From contig JBAZOO010000013.1 in NCBI GenBank assembly GCA_041648735.1, forward strand, positions 32,409 to 96,408: a DNA stretch of 64,000 nt, in the 5' to 3' direction. Below are positions 1 to 9,185 of this stretch, one piece after another. The notes beneath the pieces were generated by a model that was given only the letters and a program-made list of their open reading frames with translations, was not told the DNA's origin and searched no databases. Numbering within the stretch: position 1 is the stretch's first letter; each line of letters starts with the position of its first letter. Source of the stretch: JBAZOO01 sp041648735 (GTDB lineage: Bacteria > Verrucomicrobiota > Lentisphaeria > Oligosphaerales > CAITYL01). A program made the translations under genes and the position numbers.

Positions 1-105
1 CCGCCACCCCCGCGGCAGCCCCCAGAAGGAAACGAAACCGCCGGGAGGAGCCAGGCAGGCACGTCACAAAGCCGGCACGCGCCCCGCTGCAAGGGCGCCG
101 GCGGC

Positions 106-924
106 TCAGGCGAGTTCGGCGGCGGCGAAGCGGACGGCGTTCGCGAAGAGCTGGAGGCCAAGCCCCTTTTCCGGCAGCACGCCGTTGAGCTTCTGCCGCG
201 GCCACTGCGGATGGTTGAAGGGGGAGAGGTAGGCTTCGGGGTGCGGCATCAGGCCGAAGATGCGGCCGCTGGGGTCGCAGATGCCGGCGATGGCGTTCGC
301 CGAGCCGTTGGGGTTCTCGGGGAAGCTCCCGGCCGGCTCGCCGGTCTCCGGGCTGGCATAGCGCAGGCAGACCAGGTTTTGGGCTTCAAGCTGCTGGAGC
401 GTGGCCGCGTCCATCGCCACGAAGCGCCCTTCGCCGTGGCGGATCGGCAGCGGCAGCAGGTCAAGCCCCTGGGTGAAGACGCAAGGGGACGCGGAGTTGG
501 CCTTGAGCATGACCCAGGCGTCGCGGAAGACGCCTTGGCGGTTCTGGGCCAGGGCGACCTGCTGCTCGAAGAGGCGGCCGCCGAGGGCGGGGACCAGGCC
601 GAGGCGGGTGAGGGTCTGGAAGCCGTTGCAGATGCCGATGACCAGCTTGCCGGCCTTGACGAAGGCTTCCAGCGGGCCGCGCAGCCGATGCTTGAGGCGG
701 TTGGCGAAGACGGTGCCGGCCCCGAGGTGGTCGCCGAAGGAGAAGCCGCCAATGAAGGCGAGGATGTGGAACTCCGCCAGCTCCGCATGGCCGTCGAGCA
801 GGTCGTTGAGATGGACCAGGGCGGGGGTGGCGCCGGCCGCGCGGAACGCCGCCGCCGTCTCCTTTTCGCAGTTCAACCCGAACCCGGTGATGACCAGCGC
901 CTTGACCGCCGAAAGAGTCGCCAT
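106..924 (-). CDS. purQ: Phosphoribosylformylglycinamidine synthase, glutaminase subunit (PurQ)
   Basis: This 272-residue protein is the class I glutamine amidotransferase subunit that supplies ammonia to PurL for the ATP-dependent conversion of FGAR to FGAM in purine synthesis. Visible features are the N-terminal ITGFGLNCEKE segment, an IGGFSFGDHLGAG strand-turn, the nucleophile elbow GICNGFQ with the catalytic Cys, and a C-terminal GLMPHPEAY that provides the catalytic His and Glu. It is longer than the usual roughly 225-residue PurQ and resembles the longer form that matches the glutaminase domain of large FGAM synthases. The frame stays open far upstream, but homology begins at MATLSAVKALVITGFG, so that ATG was chosen; no strong ribosome site precedes it. 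No purL or purS is in the window. The identification is firm and the start is likely. Confidence 0.93.
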   Translation of the reverse strand: MATLSAVKALVITGFGLNCEKETAAAFRAAGATPALVHLNDLLDGHAELAEFHILAFIGGFSFGDHLGAGTVFANRLKHRLRGPLEAFVKAGKLVIGICNGFQTLTRLGLVPALGGRLFEQQVALAQNRQGVFRDAWVMLKANSASPCVFTQGLDLLPLPIRHGEGRFVAMDAATLQQLEAQNLVCLRYASPETGEPAGSFPENPNGSANAIAGICDPSGRIFGLMPHPEAYLSPFNHPQWPRQKLNGVLPEKGLGLQLFANAVRFAAAELA

Positions 925-1095
925 GGTGGAATCCCGTTCTGCCGGCGTCGACCGCCAGCGGAAAAAGGGATAATGTGGCACGGCCGCCACCGGATGCAAC
1001 CCGCGGAACCAGGCCGCGCCGGCGCGGGTCGAACGGACGATGGGAAGGGGGGCCGGGAGGCGGAGGGATGGGTGGCAAACCGCGGGAGGGCGCTC

Positions 1096-1677
1096 ATGGA
1101 CCGACGGGGCTGGATTCCAATCTTGGCCGGGCTGGAAATGGGGCTGGCGCTGGCGGCGCCCGGCGGGGGCGGGCCGCCGGGGGGTGCCTTGGCGTTCACC
1201 ATGGCCGACATTGACGGCCAGGCCGTTGACCTGGCCACCTACCAGGGCAAGGTGGTGATGATCGTCAACGTCGCCAGCAAATGCGGGTTCACCCCCCAGT
1301 ACGCCGGCTTGCAGAAGCTCTACGAGACCTACCAGGACCGCGGCTTCGTGATCCTCGGCTTCCCGGCCAACGATTTCATGTGGCAAGAGCCGGGGACGGA
1401 CGCCGAGATCAAGCGGTTCTGCACCCTCAAGTACAACGTCACCTTCCCGATGTTCGCCAAGATCTCCGTGCGCGGCAAGGGCATCCATCCGCTCTACCAG
1501 TTCCTGACGGCGCAGCCGACCGCGCCGGAGGGGCCGGGCAAGATCTCCTGGAACTTCAACAAGTTCCTGCTCGACCGCGACGGGAAGGCCGTCCACCGCT
1601 TCGGCTCGCGCACCGACCCGCTGGATCCCAAGGTGACGGCGGCGGTGGAGGCGCTGCTGGCGGCGCCGGCGGAGTGA
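1096..1677 (+). CDS. Glutathione peroxidase family thiol peroxidase
   Basis: This 193-residue protein of the glutathione peroxidase family reduces hydroperoxides, in bacteria usually with thioredoxin as donor. The core reads GKVVMIVNVASKCGFTPQY with a peroxidatic cysteine (about residue 63) instead of selenocysteine, followed by a FPANDF segment and a WNFNKFLLDRDG segment that carries the conserved Trp and Asn of the active site. The N-terminus (MDRRGWIPILAGLEMGLALAA) could be a weak signal peptide, which would put the enzyme in the periplasm. Alternative ATG starts lie at 1138 and 1201; the last gives a minimal cytosolic form starting MADIDGQ. The gene diverges from purQ. The family call is secure; the start and location are not. 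Confidence 0.9.
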   Translation: MDRRGWIPILAGLEMGLALAAPGGGGPPGGALAFTMADIDGQAVDLATYQGKVVMIVNVASKCGFTPQYAGLQKLYETYQDRGFVILGFPANDFMWQEPGTDAEIKRFCTLKYNVTFPMFAKISVRGKGIHPLYQFLTAQPTAPEGPGKISWNFNKFLLDRDGKAVHRFGSRTDPLDPKVTAAVEALLAAPAE

Positions 1678-1799
1678 GGGCGGGGCGGGGAGGAGGCGGT
1701 GGGAAGGGTAGCGGGGACGGGGCCTCCACTTTCTTGGCAGCACGGGAACGTGGCACGGGCATTCCTGTCTGTGGGCTTGGGATGGCGGCGGCCGTTGCC

Positions 1800-1866
1800 C
1801 GCGAGTTTCAGGTTTCGAGCGGGATCGCGCATTGTCACCTCTCCCGAAGCCACCTGTCCCCAAGCC
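1800..1866. repeat. Degenerate copy of the CCTGTCCCCAAG repeat element
   Basis: The stretch contains TTTCGAGCGGGATCGCGC and ends in CCTGTCCCCAAGCC (1853-1866). This is the same order of motifs as in the three long copies at 6017-6360, but shorter and diverged. It lies between the peroxidase and the Nif3-like gene, in a 259-base gap that otherwise shows no gene. Confidence 0.6.
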
Positions 1867-1936
1867 AAGAGCGGAAATCGGGCCTATACTTCCTTCCAGC
1901 GGTCCGCCCCGTCCCCGACTCTGAAGGAGGCCCCCG

Positions 1937-2698
1937 ATGGTGATTCCGCTCACGGAACTGGTTGCCCACCTGGATGCGTACCTGCGGCTGCCCGGCTGCC
2001 AGGACAGCTCCCACAACGGCCTGCAAGTGGAGGGGCGCCCGACCGTGCGCAAAATTGTCGCCGGCGTCGATGCCAGCCTGGAGCTGTTCGAGCGGGCGGC
2101 GGCGGCGGCGGCCGACCTGGTGCTGGTGCATCACGGCCTGAGCTGGAAGGACAGCCTCAAGCAGCTTCGGGGGCTGACGGCGCGCCGGCTGGAACTGCTG
2201 TTCAGCAACGGCATCTCCCTCTACGCCAGCCACCTGCCGCTGGACGCCCACCCGGAGGCCGGCAACAACGCCCGGCTCGCCGACCGGCTCGGGCTGGCCG
2301 GCCGCCGCCCCTTCTTCACCTATGGCGGCGTGCCCATCGGCGTCGTCGGCACCTTGCCCCGGCCGCTGACCGCCCCGGAGCTGGCGGCACGCCTGGAACG
2401 GGAACTCGCCACCCGCTGCCTGGTCATCCCCGGCCGCGCCGGCGAACTCCGCACGCTCGGCGTCGTCTCGGGCGGCGCGGGCGACGCCGCGGAGGAGGCC
2501 GCCGCCGCCGGCTGCGACGCCCTGGTCACCGGCGAGATCACCCACAGCCACATCCATCTCTTCCGCGAGACCGGCCTGACCGGGATTGCCGCCGGCCATT
2601 ACGCCACCGAGACCCTGGGCGTCCGCGCCCTGCTGGAGCGGCTCACCCGCACCTTCGCCCTTCCCGGCGAGTTCATTGACCTCCCCACCGGCCTCTGA
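1937..2698 (+). CDS. Nif3-like dinuclear metal centre protein
   Basis: This 253-residue Nif3/YbgI family protein (often labelled GTP cyclohydrolase I type 2) forms toroidal hexamers with a dinuclear metal site; its physiological substrate is unsettled. Family landmarks are DSSHNGLQVEG near the N-terminus, the metal-ligand segment LVLVHHGLSW, SNGISLYASHLPLDAHP, and the C-terminal GCDALVTGEITHS and AAGHYATE segments that supply the remaining His and Glu ligands. The length fits the short form without the inserted PII-like domain. A textbook Shine-Dalgarno sequence, AAGGAGG, sits eight bases before the ATG and fixes the start. It appears to be a single-gene unit. Confidence 0.92.
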   Translation: MVIPLTELVAHLDAYLRLPGCQDSSHNGLQVEGRPTVRKIVAGVDASLELFERAAAAAADLVLVHHGLSWKDSLKQLRGLTARRLELLFSNGISLYASHLPLDAHPEAGNNARLADRLGLAGRRPFFTYGGVPIGVVGTLPRPLTAPELAARLERELATRCLVIPGRAGELRTLGVVSGGAGDAAEEAAAAGCDALVTGEITHSHIHLFRETGLTGIAAGHYATETLGVRALLERLTRTFALPGEFIDLPTGL

Positions 2699-2771
2699 CT
2701 TTGGGCTGGACTTTCCCACGGCGTGACAGGCGGGCCGACGCTGGCTCATAGTTTTTTAGCAAACCTGCGAC

Positions 2772-2799
2772 TTGATTGTTTTCGCAAAAGGCTTATAAT
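2772..2799 (+). promoter_or_regulatory. Sigma-70-type promoter for the PEP-CTERM gene
   Basis: TTGATT (2772-2777) and a perfect TATAAT (2794-2799) are separated by 16 bases. They lie in a locally AT-rich island about 80 bases before the ATG at 2882, in an otherwise GC-rich region. Confidence 0.65.
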
Positions 2800-2881
2800 G
2801 ATGTTTCATGAGGTTGCGTCCATGGCTGGGTGGACCCTCAGTTGGCTTTCTGGGAAATGGTTTTGCACCGGGAGTGAATCA

Positions 2882-3598
2882 ATGATGAAATCCATTCAAA
2901 TGGGCTTAGTGCTGGTGGCCATCGGCGCGGCGGCGAACTCCTTGCGGGCCGGGACCGTCAGCTACGAGCAGGCGTTCGGCCCCGGAACGCCGAACTTCAC
3001 GCAGCCGTTGACGTTCAACAAGTTCGATTCAAGCTTGGGGACCCTGGATTCGGTCCATGTCTCCCTCTCGCTGACCATCAGTGGCGGCGACTTGACCGTT
3101 GACAACGATGGCGCCGAGCCGGCGACGGTGACCGTCAAGCTGGGCGCGACCGGCTCGGCTTCCACGACGAGCGCGTCCGATGGCAAAAAGCCTCTGCTTT
3201 TGGATGGCAATGGCAACAATTTGCTGACCAACCTCCAAGTCATTAACACCGACACCTTCAACTTGGGTGCAGATGATGGCGATGGCCCCGACGTCCAGAC
3301 TACCGGCGATGACTGGGCAACCTTGACCGGGGCCACCAAGACCCTCACCACGAGCGGCTATGTCGGCAATGATTATGAGGTCAAATATGCCGGCGACCAG
3401 GGGGCCACTTTCGCCGTGGACGTCGACATCAACCAAATCCTGGACTTCGGTGGGACCGGGGGTGTGGCCGGAACGTTCAACCCCCTCAGCGCCAACGGGG
3501 TGATGACCGTGGTCTATACCTACACGCCGGTTCCCGAGCCCGCGTCCATCTCGCTGCTGGCCCTGGCCTCCCTGGCCTTGATTCGACGGCGGCGCTGA
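2882..3598 (+). CDS. PEP-CTERM sorted secreted protein
   Basis: This 238-residue exported protein has an N-terminal signal peptide (MMKSIQMGLVLVAIGAAANS, then a likely cut near LRAG). The middle is low-complexity, beta-rich and acidic, full of Thr, Gly and Asp. It ends in a canonical PEP-CTERM tail: VPEPASISLLALASLALIRRRR gives the VPEP motif, a hydrophobic stretch and a basic cluster. Such proteins are thought to be recognised by an exosortase at the inner membrane; no exosortase gene is in this window. GGGAGTGAATC precedes the ATG. The gene has its own promoter and terminator, so it is monocistronic. Composition is less GC-rich than its neighbours. No enzymatic domain is recognised. Confidence 0.88.
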   Translation: MMKSIQMGLVLVAIGAAANSLRAGTVSYEQAFGPGTPNFTQPLTFNKFDSSLGTLDSVHVSLSLTISGGDLTVDNDGAEPATVTVKLGATGSASTTSASDGKKPLLLDGNGNNLLTNLQVINTDTFNLGADDGDGPDVQTTGDDWATLTGATKTLTTSGYVGNDYEVKYAGDQGATFAVDVDINQILDFGGTGGVAGTFNPLSANGVMTVVYTYTPVPEPASISLLALASLALIRRRR

Positions 3599-3636
3599 CG
3601 CGGTTTCCATCCGGGCAGGACGCCGGGTGGCGGATC

Positions 3637-3670
3637 GGCCGTGGCTTTCCCAAAGCCCACGGCCTTTTTT
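3637..3670 (+). terminator. Rho-independent terminator after the PEP-CTERM gene
   Basis: GGCCGTGGCTTT, a CCC loop and AAAGCCCACGGCC form a stem of about 12 base pairs with a single bulged C. A run of six T (3665-3670) follows. It ends transcription 70 bases after the PEP-CTERM stop codon. Confidence 0.85.
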
Positions 3671-3856
3671 GTGTCCGGGCGCGGCAACCACCGATTGGCC
3701 GGTGCCGTGCAAACGCGCCGCGGGGGGCTACAGTATCCCTTTCCCGCCGCGGATCCGTCGCGGTTCCCTGAGACGCCCCGAAGGACCGCGCCAACCCTCG
3801 CCGCCGTTGGCCGCGCCGCCCGGCCGGGGCCGGCGCCGAACTGGAACGAACGATCC

Positions 3857-5962
3857 ATGAGCACTTCCCCTCTTTCCATTGACGACTTGTGCCTGGCCGT
3901 GGCCAACGGCGACCGCGCCGCGCTGCCCGCGCTGCTGGAGCGGCTGGCCGCCGAACGGCCGCGGCTGTTCGCCCTCTGGCCCCCCGACCGGCGCGACCTC
4001 TGGGGCAACGGGATCGAGCTGATCCTGGAGCCGAGCCGGGCCACCCCGCCGGCCGCCACCGACCTCCGCCTGCTGGAGGCGCTCCTCCAGGTCGCCTACG
4101 ATTCGCCGGCCTTCCGTGACCGGCTGGCGGCCGGGGCCCACCAGGCCTTCCCGGCCTATGCCGACCCGGCCGGGCTGATCCAGGCGCTGGGCATCCCGGA
4201 TCGGTCATTGCCCATTCCCCGCATCGCCCGCCGCTGGCAGGCCATGCAGGGGCTGCTCGCCGAAACGCTCTGCCACCATCCGGTGCTCGGGCTTGGCACC
4301 GTCCTGGAAGTTGATGGCTTCGCGAACCAGGTCCAGATCCAGTTCACCCAGAAGCGCACCTTGCCGCTGGACCAGGCGCTGGAGACGCTGCTGCTCATCC
4401 GCGGCGGCTCGTTCCTGGCCCGCCTCCTGCGCAAGGAAACAACGCTCGACGGGAGCCTCGGCGCCGACCAGGTCCGCCAGCAGACCGCCGCCGCCATCGT
4501 CCCGCAACTTCCCTGCACGGACGAGCTGCTGCGCCAGCTCTACATCCCCGCCATCCTCAGCGAAACCGAATTCCAGAAGCTGCTCTCCGGCAGCCGCGCC
4601 GCCCGGGGCGCCATCTCCAAGCTGGTCGAGCCGGGCAAGGCGCGGCAGTGGTACCAGGCCCGGAATTTGGAGGAGCTTTCCGACATCCTGGAGCAAACCC
4701 CGGAACTGGCCGCCGGCGATGCCGAACTCGCCGCCGTCCATGAACTCTACACCCGCTTCGGCATGAAGACGGAACAGGCGCCCTTCGCCGCCCAGGCCGC
4801 CGGCCGGCTCTGGAGCCTCTCGGGCGGCGACGAGCGCCTGCGCCGCCTCTTCCAGGAGGCCGTCAGCATGACCCGGCCCTGGCACGACAAAGCGCTGTTC
4901 GTCGAAATCAGCGACGGCCTGCCCGGCAAGATCGTCGCCCCCTGGTTCGAAGCCACCCTCGCCGCCTGCGGCCTGGAATGGCTCTGCGAAGCCGCCACCG
5001 ACCTCCCCAACCGCCTCTTCACCCCCCTCGGCAAGATCCTCGCCAGGACCGACGACGGCCCGGAAACCTTCCTCGACGACATCCTCGCCCGCGTCCAGCG
5101 CCAGACCGCCAGCCCCGACATGCTCCTCTGGCTCTGGAAGAGCAAGCGCCCGGAACGGGAGATCATGGCCGACCCCACCCTCGTCTTCAAAAGCCTCGCC
5201 AACCCCGTGCGCGGCAACTACATCAAGGCCAACAAGGAGCTGCGCAAGCTGCTCATGGAGGACGAGGAGTTCCAGCGCTTCCTGATGCTCAATGGCGACC
5301 CGGAGACCATCGCCGCCCTTGTCTCCTGCATCCGCCACGTCCCGCTCCTCGACAACGGCGAGCAGCAGAGCCTGCTGGTGAAGATCGTCCGCCTCTTCCC
5401 CGACTCCAAGCCGCTCGTGGAACAGCGCAGCCGCAGTGCCGCCGCCACCGTCCGCAAGCTCGACCGGATCACCTCGATCCGCAGCTTCGAGCTGCTCCGC
5501 CGCGAGCTGGACGACATCATCACCGTCCAGATCCCCGCCAACAGCCACGCCATCGGCCATGCCCGCGGCTACGGCGACCTGCGGGAGAACGCCGAGTTCA
5601 AGTCCGCCAAGGAGCACCAGCGGCTGCTCCGCCTCCGCCGCAACGAACTGGAACGGCTGATCCACGAAATCAAGGCCTTCGACTTCGCCACCACCACCGT
5701 CGCCGAGCGCGTCATCCCCGGCGCCCAAGTCACCCTGCGCCATGCCGGCGGCCGCGGCGAAACCCTGGCCATCCTCGGCCTGCGCGACGGCAACCCCGAG
5801 AAGGGGCACATCTCCTACGAGTCCCCCCTCGGCAAGCAGCTCGTGGGCAAGGCCCAAGGCGACACCGTCGCCCTGCCCAACGGCAGCTCCGCCCTGGTCG
5901 TCAAGGTCGAACCCTTGCCGGCCGACCTCCAACAATGGCTGCGCGGCGAAGACCTGCTCTGA
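3857..5962 (+). CDS. Large GreA/GreB-domain elongation factor-like protein
   Basis: This 701-residue protein has roughly 150 C-terminal residues with the Gre factor architecture. A coiled-coil start is followed by ARGYGDLRENAEFKSAKE, the acidic loop signature that positions Mg2+ for RNA polymerase cleavage stimulation, then the FKBP-like C-terminal domain (ISYESPLGKQLVGKAQGD). Ordinary GreA is about 158 residues, so about 530 extra alpha-helical residues are fused in front. These carry no motif I recognise and look like a helical-repeat scaffold. Gre factors rescue backtracked RNA polymerase; the long version may be tethered elsewhere or specialised. The ATG at 3857 follows GGAACGA. It stands alone, with a repeat cluster directly downstream. 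Confidence 0.82.
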   Translation: MSTSPLSIDDLCLAVANGDRAALPALLERLAAERPRLFALWPPDRRDLWGNGIELILEPSRATPPAATDLRLLEALLQVAYDSPAFRDRLAAGAHQAFPAYADPAGLIQALGIPDRSLPIPRIARRWQAMQGLLAETLCHHPVLGLGTVLEVDGFANQVQIQFTQKRTLPLDQALETLLLIRGGSFLARLLRKETTLDGSLGADQVRQQTAAAIVPQLPCTDELLRQLYIPAILSETEFQKLLSGSRAARGAISKLVEPGKARQWYQARNLEELSDILEQTPELAAGDAELAAVHELYTRFGMKTEQAPFAAQAAGRLWSLSGGDERLRRLFQEAVSMTRPWHDKALFVEISDGLPGKIVAPWFEATLAACGLEWLCEAATDLPNRLFTPLGKILARTDDGPETFLDDILARVQRQTASPDMLLWLWKSKRPEREIMADPTLVFKSLANPVRGNYIKANKELRKLLMEDEEFQRFLMLNGDPETIAALVSCIRHVPLLDNGEQQSLLVKIVRLFPDSKPLVEQRSRSAAATVRKLDRITSIRSFELLRRELDDIITVQIPANSHAIGHARGYGDLRENAEFKSAKEHQRLLRLRRNELERLIHEIKAFDFATTTVAERVIPGAQVTLRHAGGRGETLAILGLRDGNPEKGHISYESPLGKQLVGKAQGDTVALPNGSSALVVKVEPLPADLQQWLRGEDLL

Positions 5963-6016
5963 CGCCCCGCCGCGGCGGGAGGGAACCCCGGAGCCACTCG
6001 GACTATCCCCGGCTCC

Positions 6017-6385
6017 GGATTTTCGCCTTGGGGACAGGAGACAAGCACCCCCACGGAATCGAGTTTCGAGCGCGGGCGCCGCGGCGCTGAGCGCGAACGG
6101 CCGACTGGGTGTACCTGTCCCCAAGCCCCGCACCGGATTTTCGCCTTGGGGACAGGAGACAAGCACCCCCACGGAATCGAGTTTCGAGCGCGGGCGCCGC
6201 GGCGCTGAGCGCGAACGGCCGACTGGGTGTACCTGTCCCCAAGCCCCACCGGATTTTCGCCTTGGGGACAGGAGACAAGCACCCCCACGGAATCGAGTTT
6301 CGAGCGCGGGCGCCGCGGCGCTGAGCGCGAACGGCCGACTGGGCGTACCTGTCCCCAAGCCCCACCACCTGTCCCCAAGCCCCAC
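6017..6385. repeat. Three tandem copies of a 116-118 bp palindrome-ended element
   Basis: Three near-identical copies start at 6017, 6135 and 6251 with GGATTTTCGCCTTGGGGACA and end in TACCTGTCCCCAAGCCC. In each, CTTGGGGACAGG at the left (6027-6038, 6145-6156, 6261-6272) is the exact reverse complement of CCTGTCCCCAAG at the right (6114-6125, 6232-6243, 6348-6359). A fourth right end alone follows at 6368-6379. This repeat fills most of the 514-base gap between the Gre-domain gene and the M15-like gene. The same core recurs at 1853, 14793, 14810, 14897 and 63480-63590. Confidence 0.95.
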
Positions 6386-6476
6386 GGTCCGGGCACCGCG
6401 GGAGCGGCGCCGGGGAAGAAAGAAATTCGTGAAATCCAGGGATCCCAAAGCGAAAAGCGGAAAGCGGAAAGCGGAA

Positions 6477-6968
6477 ATGCCCCTCGCCTGGAACTGCAGC
6501 CAGGAAGGACTGGCGCCGGAACTGCTCGCCGCCCTCGCCGCCGCCGCCGCCGCCTTCGCCGCCGCCGGCGGCCCCACCCTCACCGTCACCTCCGGCCGGC
6601 GCACCCTGCGCCGCCAGGCCGAGCTGATGGCCGCCATGAGCGAGGCCCAGCTCCGCGAACTCTATGCCCGCGCCGGCGGCACCCCCGACTACCTCGCAGC
6701 CATCCTCGCCCGCCGCGCCGCCGGCGCACCCTGCGCCGCCGAAGCCGTCGAAACCATCCTCCAGAACCGCCGCGAAGGCTTCGTCTCCGCCCACCTCTGC
6801 GGCGCCGCCGTTGACCTCGCCCTCACCCCCGACCTCCAGCCGCGCCGCGGCGAACTCCGCGCCCTGCTGGAAGCCCACGGCTTCGCCACCCTCGACGAAA
6901 CCGAAGCCGGCATCCCCTGCCTCCATTGCCGGCTCCGCGCCCTGCCCCTGCGCGAAGTCCGCGCCTGA
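6477..6968 (+). CDS. Putative M15-like (DD-carboxypeptidase fold) peptidase
   Basis: This small protein (163 residues) has the pattern of Hedgehog/DD-peptidase-fold enzymes. TVTSGRRTLRRQAEL corresponds to the usual TSgyRt..q..L motif, and SAHLCGAAVDLAL corresponds to S-x-H-x(6)-D with the first zinc His and the Asp. Near the end, DETEAGIPCLHCRL supplies a Glu and a His where the family normally has E-x-x-H/W-H. Such enzymes trim peptidoglycan stem peptides or act in phage lysis. No signal peptide is seen, and Ala-rich helices fill the first 30 residues. The weak final motif makes catalytic activity uncertain. It starts right after the repeat cluster, with GCGGAAAGCGGAA-type repeats just before the ATG. 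Confidence 0.6.
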   Translation: MPLAWNCSQEGLAPELLAALAAAAAAFAAAGGPTLTVTSGRRTLRRQAELMAAMSEAQLRELYARAGGTPDYLAAILARRAAGAPCAAEAVETILQNRREGFVSAHLCGAAVDLALTPDLQPRRGELRALLEAHGFATLDETEAGIPCLHCRLRALPLREVRA

Positions 6969-6989
6969 GCCTGAGCCCGCCGCCCGCAC

Positions 6990-7017
6990 TTGCAATCCGC
7001 GGCTCGGATGATATGCT
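6990..7017 (+). promoter_or_regulatory. Putative promoter of recQ
   Basis: TTGCAA (6990-6995) and TATGCT (7012-7017) are separated by 16 bases, 38 bases before the RecQ ATG. GGAGG (7044-7048) six bases before the ATG is the ribosome site. Confidence 0.45.
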
Positions 7018-7054
7018 AATAAATGTAAGGGATATCCACCAGCGGAGGCACTCC

Positions 7055-8920
<1,866 letters not shown>

Positions 8921-9018
8921 GATCAAGCCGCATGTGGCACTTGGCCGCCGCCTTCCGGCGCCGATGCTTGGCCCACCCCATGCAGTTGGCCACCAAGCTG
9001 AAACGGGGGGGCCTGGGT

Positions 9019-9037
9019 GCAGGGGCGTTGCCCCTGC
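9019..9037. other. Short perfect hairpin in the recQ-glgB convergent gap
   Basis: GCAGGGGC and GCCCCTGC form an 8-bp stem around a GTT loop. There is no T-tract, so it is not a classical terminator. The 265-base gap 8921-9185 shows nothing else I can assign. Confidence 0.4.
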
Positions 9038-9185
9038 CTATTGCCCCAGCGTCCCTCGGGGACGCACGAAACCAAACTTCAGTGCCAAGCTCATGAACCC
9101 AACAAGGCCGGGGATTTTTCACCTCCCGTGGGATGGCTGTGGATGGTTTTCAAGGTTGCGGCCCAAACGTGAAGACAACTGGGGC

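Noticed and set aside
925..2052. N-terminal extension of PurQ to about 648 residues
   Set aside because: The frame stays open, but the extra sequence is antisense to the peroxidase gene and has no homology; PurQ begins at 924.
8921..9185. Possible small gene after recQ
   Set aside because: The frames there are continuations of wrong frames from recQ; no motif, and only a short hairpin is present.
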